Assembly: GCA_005880075.1 (NCBI GenBank)
Contig: VBJT01000073.1
Span: 2,363-13,211, forward strand
DNA: 10,849 bases
Direction of reading: 5' to 3'
From: Chloroflexota bacterium
GTDB taxonomy: Bacteria > Chloroflexota > Dehalococcoidia > SM23-28-2 > RBG-16-64-32
Part shown: positions 7,452 through 10,849 of the stretch, piece by piece
Layout: each line of letters starts with the position of its first letter
How positions within the stretch are numbered: the first letter of the stretch is position 1
Program-made: the position numbers and the translations under genes
Notes under the pieces: model-generated
What the model saw: only the letters and a program-made list of their open reading frames with translations
Databases searched by the model: none
Told to the model about the DNA's origin: nothing

Positions 7452-8861
7452 CTAGGGCAGCGATGGCTGCGCCTCCTTGACTATCTGGCCGACGCGCTTC
7501 CGGAAAAATTCGCCGCGCTGCTCGAAGCTGTCGTAAGCGTCGTAGCTCGTGCAGGCAGGGGAAAGCAGTACCACATCGCCGGGCTGCGCCCGCGCACGCG
7601 CAGCATCGATGGCCTCGCTTAGGCCCTCAACCCGGCGCACAGTGACGTCACTGGTGCCGGCCTTCTGGAACGCCTGCTCGAGTTTGTCGGCTGATTCGCC
7701 GAACAGGACGACGGCCCGGCAGCGGCGTGTCGCTTCGGACGTAAGCTTTTCAAGGGGAAGGTTTTTGTCGCGTCCGCCCAGTAGGAGGACCACCGGCTCG
7801 CTGAACGAGCGGATTCCCGCCAGCGCCCGTTCCGGCGTCGTCGCGATGCTGTCGTTGTAATAGGAGACGCCGTCGATTTCGGCGACCAGCTCGAGTCGGT
7901 GGGGCACTCCGCGGAAAGTCTGGATCGCGCAGGCAATCGCTTCCGGCGAGACGCCACATGCCGCCGCTACTGCTGCCGCCGCTATGGCGTTCGCCTGATT
8001 GTGCCGCCCGCGCAACCGCACGGTCTCGAGCGGGAAGAGACGTTCGTTCAGCTTGCCGCAGCGGACTACCGCGCAGCCGTTGCGGATGAATACGCCGTCC
8101 CCGGGCAGACTGTCTCCCAGAGTAAACCAGAGCAGCTGCCCCTTGACCTCCGGCCCCAAGCTGCGCGCCTCGGCGTCGTCGAAGCCGAGAACGGCAATAT
8201 CGGATGCTTGCTGAAACCGAATAATTCGCGCTTTCAGGCGCCGGTATTCCTCCCACGAGAAGTGGTCGAGGTGGTTCGGCGTTATATTCAGGACCGCCGC
8301 GACGTGTGGACTGCGGTCGACGAGCTGAAGCTGCGTGTGGCTCATCTCCAGTACCGCCCAGGTATAAGCGCGCAGCGACGACAAATGATCCAGCAGGCCG
8401 ACGCCGATGTTGCCACCGACGAACACCGGGCGCTCGTCGGCCTCGAACATCTCGCCGACGAGCGCCGTGGTCGTCGTTTTTCCGCTTGAGCCGGTTACGC
8501 CGGCGGTCGGCCCTGGGCAAAGCTCCATGAACAGGCCCATCATCGAGTGTACGGGCACGCCCCGCTCCCGCGCCCGCGCCATGCCGGGCAGGTCGAGCGG
8601 CACGCCCTGCGAGATGAACACTGCCTCCGCCTCAGCGATGTCGTCCGGCCGGTTCGAGCCAAGTGCGAGCTTCAGGCCCAGGTTGTCCACCTGCTGGAGG
8701 CGCTCGCCGAGCTTTTGGCGTGGCTTCGAGTCCGATACTGTAACCATGGCTCCCTGCCGCGCCAGGTAACGCGCGACGTCGACCCCTTCGATCCCCAGCC
8801 CTACAACGGTTACTCGCTTGTCCGAGAAGTCTAGGTCGCGTGGGTGATGACGGATCTCCAT
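7452..8861 (-). CDS. murD: UDP-N-acetylmuramoyl-L-alanine--D-glutamate ligase MurD
   Basis: MurD is the cytoplasmic Mur ligase that adds D-Glu to UDP-MurNAc-L-Ala using ATP. The 469-residue product is complete. The N-terminal domain carries VTVVGLGIEGVDVA (17-30), a Rossmann-like UDP-binding fold. The ATPase domain has P-loop GVTGSSGKTTTT (121-132), LEMSHTQLQ (171-179, where many homologues read LExSSFQL) and NITPNHLDHF (192-201). Then come GRHNQANAIAA (285-295) and, in the C-terminal domain, GVPHRLE (318-324), NDSIATTPE (336-344), LGGRDKN (361-367) and LLSPACTSYDAYDSFEQRG (432-450). ATG 8861 follows the mraY TAG without a spacer, and GGAGG lies 5 nt upstream, inside the end of mraY. The NDSIATTPE form is typical of Gram-positive-type, cyanobacterial and Chloroflexota MurDs, as I recall. 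Confidence 0.97.
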   Translation of the reverse strand: MEIRHHPRDLDFSDKRVTVVGLGIEGVDVARYLARQGAMVTVSDSKPRQKLGERLQQVDNLGLKLALGSNRPDDIAEAEAVFISQGVPLDLPGMARARERGVPVHSMMGLFMELCPGPTAGVTGSSGKTTTTALVGEMFEADERPVFVGGNIGVGLLDHLSSLRAYTWAVLEMSHTQLQLVDRSPHVAAVLNITPNHLDHFSWEEYRRLKARIIRFQQASDIAVLGFDDAEARSLGPEVKGQLLWFTLGDSLPGDGVFIRNGCAVVRCGKLNERLFPLETVRLRGRHNQANAIAAAAVAAACGVSPEAIACAIQTFRGVPHRLELVAEIDGVSYYNDSIATTPERALAGIRSFSEPVVLLLGGRDKNLPLEKLTSEATRRCRAVVLFGESADKLEQAFQKAGTSDVTVRRVEGLSEAIDAARARAQPGDVVLLSPACTSYDAYDSFEQRGEFFRKRVGQIVKEAQPSLP

Positions 8862-9866
8862 CTACACCTCCATCGCCAGTACAATGCCGATGATGGCGCC
8901 CAGGGCGCCGACAATCCAGAACCGCTGTACGACTTGCACCTCGCTCCAGCCGAGCTCTTCGAAATGATGATGCAGCGGGGCCATGCGGAAGATTCGCTTT
9001 CCGCCCGTTAGCTTAAAGTAGCCGATCTGGAGGTAGCTTGACGCGCCCTCGGCTACAAAGACAACGCCGATGAGGGGGAGAAGCAACCAGTGGCCCGTCA
9101 TGAAAGCCACTACGGCAAGCCCGCCGCCCAGGGCGAGGGCGCCGACGTCACCCATGAATGCCGAGGCCGGATGCGAATTATGCCAGAGAAACCCGAGCGA
9201 GGCGCCCGTGACGGTGAAGCAGAAGGCGCCGAGGTAGGTTTGTTCTTGAAGCAGGGCAATTACTCCGTAGGCGGCGAAAGCAAGCGCGGAAGTGCCCGCG
9301 ACGAGTCCGTCGAGCCCATCAGTGACAGCCACGCCGCCTGCCGTGACAACTATCACGCCAAGCGCGACCGGCAAGTAGAGGCCCGCGATGTCATGCGAAC
9401 CCTCGAAGGGTATATGTACACGTCTCAGGTCGAGGAGATTGTATAGGGCGTAGGCCGCTGCCAAGCTGATGAGGATAAAGACCGCGAGTTTCACGCGCTT
9501 GTTTAGCGCCCATTGCGCACGACCTCGCAGCGAGCCATAATCGTCGATGCCGCCCAACAGGGCCAGCGAGCCCATGACTAGCAGGGGCAAGCCGACGGAG
9601 TAGCGGCCGAAGAGATTGCCGGCCAGTGTCGTGACGAGGATGCCGGCAAGCAAGAAGAGGCCGCCCATCGTCGGCCGTCCGGCTTTCGCGGCGTGGCGCT
9701 CGGGCGCAAGGGTCGGGGCGTCACCGGCGGCACTTTCGACGGGTGCCCGTAGGTACTCGTAGATCTCCTTGCTCACGTTCTGCCGTCGCAGGAACCAAAT
9801 GGCCGGGTAGCCCGCAATCGCAGTAACCATCAAACTAATCGCTCCGAGCACCAATGCATGTGTCAT
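8862..9866 (-). CDS. mraY: MraY, phospho-MurNAc-pentapeptide translocase
   Basis: MraY is a polytopic membrane enzyme that transfers phospho-MurNAc-pentapeptide from UDP to undecaprenyl phosphate, forming lipid I. The 334-residue product has about ten hydrophobic segments. Visible signatures are KAGRPTMGG (61-69), GIDDYGSL (106-113) with the paired aspartates, VTDGLDGL (181-188), FMGDVGALALGG (237-248) with the catalytic-site aspartate D240, and the HHH motif in APLHHHFE (296-303). The polar stretch before KAGRPTMGG (about residues 42-60) differs from the usual REDGPxSH sequence. The asparagine that usually precedes LTDGLDG is alanine here. ATG 9866 overlaps the murF TGA as ATGA; no strong Shine-Dalgarno is visible, so translation probably depends on coupling to murF. 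Confidence 0.96.
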   Translation of the reverse strand: MTHALVLGAISLMVTAIAGYPAIWFLRRQNVSKEIYEYLRAPVESAAGDAPTLAPERHAAKAGRPTMGGLFLLAGILVTTLAGNLFGRYSVGLPLLVMGSLALLGGIDDYGSLRGRAQWALNKRVKLAVFILISLAAAYALYNLLDLRRVHIPFEGSHDIAGLYLPVALGVIVVTAGGVAVTDGLDGLVAGTSALAFAAYGVIALLQEQTYLGAFCFTVTGASLGFLWHNSHPASAFMGDVGALALGGGLAVVAFMTGHWLLLPLIGVVFVAEGASSYLQIGYFKLTGGKRIFRMAPLHHHFEELGWSEVQVVQRFWIVGALGAIIGIVLAMEV

Positions 9867-10849
9867 GTCTCGATCAGCGCCGAGACCACTTCTTCAAGCG
9901 CCATCGCCCGCGAAGCTTTGATCAGCGCGTGGTCGCCCTCCCGCAGCTCTTTTCGGAGTGCTTCAATCGCCTGTCCGGCCGTGCCCACCTGCCGCACGTC
10001 CGTCGCGCCAGCGCGTCGCGCTGCCTCGGCAATGGACGATGCACGAACGCCGACCGTCAGCAAGAGGTCGCATGCCGTGGCGGCCCGCTCACCGACGCTG
10101 CGGTGCCCTTCCTCTTCGGCTGCGCCCAGCTCGAGCATGTCGCCGAGCAGCGCGATCCGGCGCCCGGGCAGTTCGGCCAGCAGGTCGAGGGCCGCGAGCA
10201 TCGAAGCAGGGCTGGCGTTGTAGCTGTCTTCCAGGACTGTCGAGCCGTTCGGCCCCGGCAAAATTCGGCTCCTTAGGTCGAGGCGCGCTTCGGCCAGTGC
10301 AGCCGCTATCTCGTTGAGGGTTAGGCCTTCCTCGAGCGCGACGGCCGCCGCGGCGAGGGCCGGATAGACGTAATGCCTTCCGGGCAGTGCTAGGCGTACG
10401 TCCACGCAATCGCCGGCGTACTTAAGGCGAAACTGCGTCCCTTCGAGCCCCCTGCTGACCACGCCGCTTGCGCGGACGTCTGACTGTTCAGAGTAGCCGT
10501 AATAGGTGACCCGCGCAGGCGTGCGCCGGGCCATCGCGACAGTTCGAGCGTCGTCGCCGTTCAGGACGGCGAGCGCGTCCGCGGGCAGCGCCTCGACAAG
10601 CTCCGCTTTGGCGGCCGTAATCGCACCCATCGAGCCAAGCCGTTCCAGGTGCACGGGGCCCACATTCGTCACCACCCCGGTCGCGGGTCTCGCGATCTGG
10701 GCAAGCGCGGCGATGTCGCCGCGCGCGTACATCCCGAACTCCAGAACGGCCCGCTCGTGCTCGTTCGCTAGCTGCAGAAGCGTCAGCGGGATGCCGATCT
10801 CGGTGTTGAGGTTGGCCTCGCTCTTAAGCACGGCGTACTTGTGGCCGAG
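9863..10849 (-). CDS. murF: MurF, D-Ala-D-Ala-adding ligase (N-terminus beyond window)
   Basis: MurF is the last cytoplasmic Mur ligase; it adds the D-Ala-D-Ala made by Ddl to UDP-MurNAc-tripeptide. The frame is open at the window edge, and 328 residues are present of a usual 450-470. About 120-140 N-terminal residues, with the UDP-binding domain and P-loop, are missing. What remains starts in the ATPase domain with LKSEANLNTEIGIPLTLL and LEFGMYARGDI, then VGPVHLERLGS. GRHYVYPALAA stands where the family has GxHNxxNAxAA. The C-terminal domain shows LEDSYNASPASM, LLGDMLELG and IKASRAM (often VKGSRGM). The SYNA(N/S)P and GDMLELG motifs separate MurF from MurC, MurD and MurE. The stop overlaps the mraY ATG. 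The start and any upstream murE cannot be seen. Confidence 0.96.
   Translation of the reverse strand, partial: LGHKYAVLKSEANLNTEIGIPLTLLQLANEHERAVLEFGMYARGDIAALAQIARPATGVVTNVGPVHLERLGSMGAITAAKAELVEALPADALAVLNGDDARTVAMARRTPARVTYYGYSEQSDVRASGVVSRGLEGTQFRLKYAGDCVDVRLALPGRHYVYPALAAAAVALEEGLTLNEIAAALAEARLDLRSRILPGPNGSTVLEDSYNASPASMLAALDLLAELPGRRIALLGDMLELGAAEEEGHRSVGERAATACDLLLTVGVRASSIAEAARRAGATDVRQVGTAGQAIEALRKELREGDHALIKASRAMALEEVVSALIET

Overview
This window is an uninterrupted stretch of a bacterial dcw (division and cell wall) cluster. All ten genes lie on the minus strand, so the transcript runs from high to low coordinates: murF (5' part outside the window) - mraY - murD - ftsW - murG - murC - murB - ddl - ftsQ - ftsA (3' part outside the window). 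Genes abut or overlap, mostly through 4-nt ATGA/GTGA-type start/stop overlaps. The largest gap is 32 nt, between murD and ftsW. I see no promoter, terminator, RNA gene, mobile element, CRISPR array or integrated foreign gene. The many plus-strand reading frames are shadows of the high-GC coding strand.

Functionally the operon makes and deploys lipid II. MurB, MurC, MurD, Ddl and MurF build the cytoplasmic UDP-MurNAc-pentapeptide (MurA and MurE are not in the window). MraY loads it on undecaprenyl phosphate, and MurG adds GlcNAc. FtsW polymerises lipid II at the septum, with FtsQ (divisome scaffold) and FtsA (membrane tether of FtsZ) encoded next. ftsZ would be expected just beyond coordinate 1, but that is inference.

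The organism is a high-GC, peptidoglycan-making bacterium. The murG-murC-murB-ddl-ftsQ-ftsA order resembles the alphaproteobacterial arrangement. The protein signatures look more like Chloroflexota or related Gram-positive-type phyla: an NDSIATTPE motif in MurD, YLPD instead of HEQN in MurG, and an FtsA starting with AGIDVGSSKI. I favour Chloroflexota with moderate-to-low confidence, from memory of family sequences only. GTG, TTG and apparently CTG starts are frequent.

Two things stand out. First, murC is broken near 4036 by a frame-changing loss of about 37 nt that removes the expected FQPHR segment; both flanking halves are otherwise well conserved, so this is a very recent mutation or a sequence/assembly error. 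Second, ddl has no ATG, GTG or TTG where the family start should be, and the best candidate is a CTG overlapping the murB stop behind a good Shine-Dalgarno. I found no previously undescribed system here; this is essential housekeeping DNA.
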